Shown here: one piece after another, positions 5,316 to 5,358 of the stretch
Layout: each line of letters begins with the position of its first letter
Numbering within the stretch: position 1 is the stretch's first letter
Assembly (NCBI GenBank): GCA_019307165.1
Contig: JAFDKD010000264.1
Location: 1-5,358, forward strand
Source: Deltaproteobacteria bacterium
GTDB taxonomy: Bacteria > Desulfobacterota > DSM-4660 > Desulfatiglandales > Desulfatiglandaceae
Direction of reading: 5' to 3'
Length of the DNA: 5,358 nt
Position numbers and translations under genes: made by a program
Notes under the pieces: model-generated
What the model was told of the DNA's origin: nothing
What the model saw: the letters and a program-made list of their open reading frames with translations, nothing else
The model's database searches: none

Positions 5316-5358
5316 AGCTGGATCGAAGGCCGCCTTCCTATATCCCGCAACGCGCAAC

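Larger units (their letters stand above)
5161..5358. other. Repeat-rich noncoding region after mutY
   Basis: No convincing gene is present. The region holds, from left to right, an interrupted hairpin, short direct repeats and two adjacent poly-C/poly-G hairpins. The minus-strand reading frame through it gives a low-complexity product containing PPFLKGDRGGF, which I regard as a translation of the intergenic repeat. After about 5320 I recognise nothing. Confidence 0.6.

Noticed and set aside
5091..5357. Minus-strand 88-codon frame with PPFLKGDRGGF
   Set aside because: It overlaps the mutY 3' end and the hairpin repeats, is low in complexity and has no domain. The PPFLKGDRGGF stretch is a known type of false product from the intergenic repeat.
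1..5358. tRNA, rRNA, transposase or phage genes
   Set aside because: I saw no cloverleaf, rRNA-like sequence, DDE-type transposase or integrase reading in either strand.

Overview
The window shows a compact stretch of a moderately GC-rich Gram-negative-type genome. The cues are the dense glycan genes, the MutY form, and the intergenic poly-C/poly-G hairpins of a type that reads as PPFLKGDRGGF when translated. I associate these hairpins with Desulfobacterota (former Deltaproteobacteria) and some other phyla, so a Desulfobacteria-like bacterium is my best guess. That guess rests on recall of sequence style, not on a search.

Positions 1 to 3864 hold four genes on the minus strand. In order of transcription they are a family 2 glycosyltransferase with two C-terminal membrane helices (2902-3864), a family 4 glycosyltransferase (1778-2902), an extended-SDR NAD-dependent epimerase/dehydratase (752-1744) and the first 209 codons of a Wzx-like polysaccharide flippase that runs off the left edge (628 to 1). 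The first two overlap by one base (TAATG), the next gap is 33 bp, and the last is 123 bp. Together they look like part of a surface or exopolysaccharide cluster: building or loading sugars at the inner leaflet, modifying an NDP-sugar, and exporting the lipid-linked product. GC in hand-counted 60-base blocks falls along the operon, from about two thirds in the family 2 gene to just under half in the flippase.

Positions 3865 to 4056 are a 192 bp divergent intergenic region with two palindromic structures and a good sigma-70-type promoter facing right. Positions 4057 to 5160 encode MutY, the A/G-specific adenine glycosylase of 8-oxoguanine repair. All catalytic and iron-sulfur residues are in place. 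Its C-terminal domain carries an almost complete MutT-like Nudix box, which is the most interesting protein feature here. The promoter lies so close to the ATG that the mRNA may be leaderless.

Positions 5161 to 5358 hold no gene. They are a patchwork of short direct repeats and hairpins, and one repeat unit covers the last codons and stop of mutY.

I found no evidence of a previously undescribed multi-gene system. This is a fairly ordinary glycan-cluster edge next to a housekeeping repair gene, with a few points worth checking.
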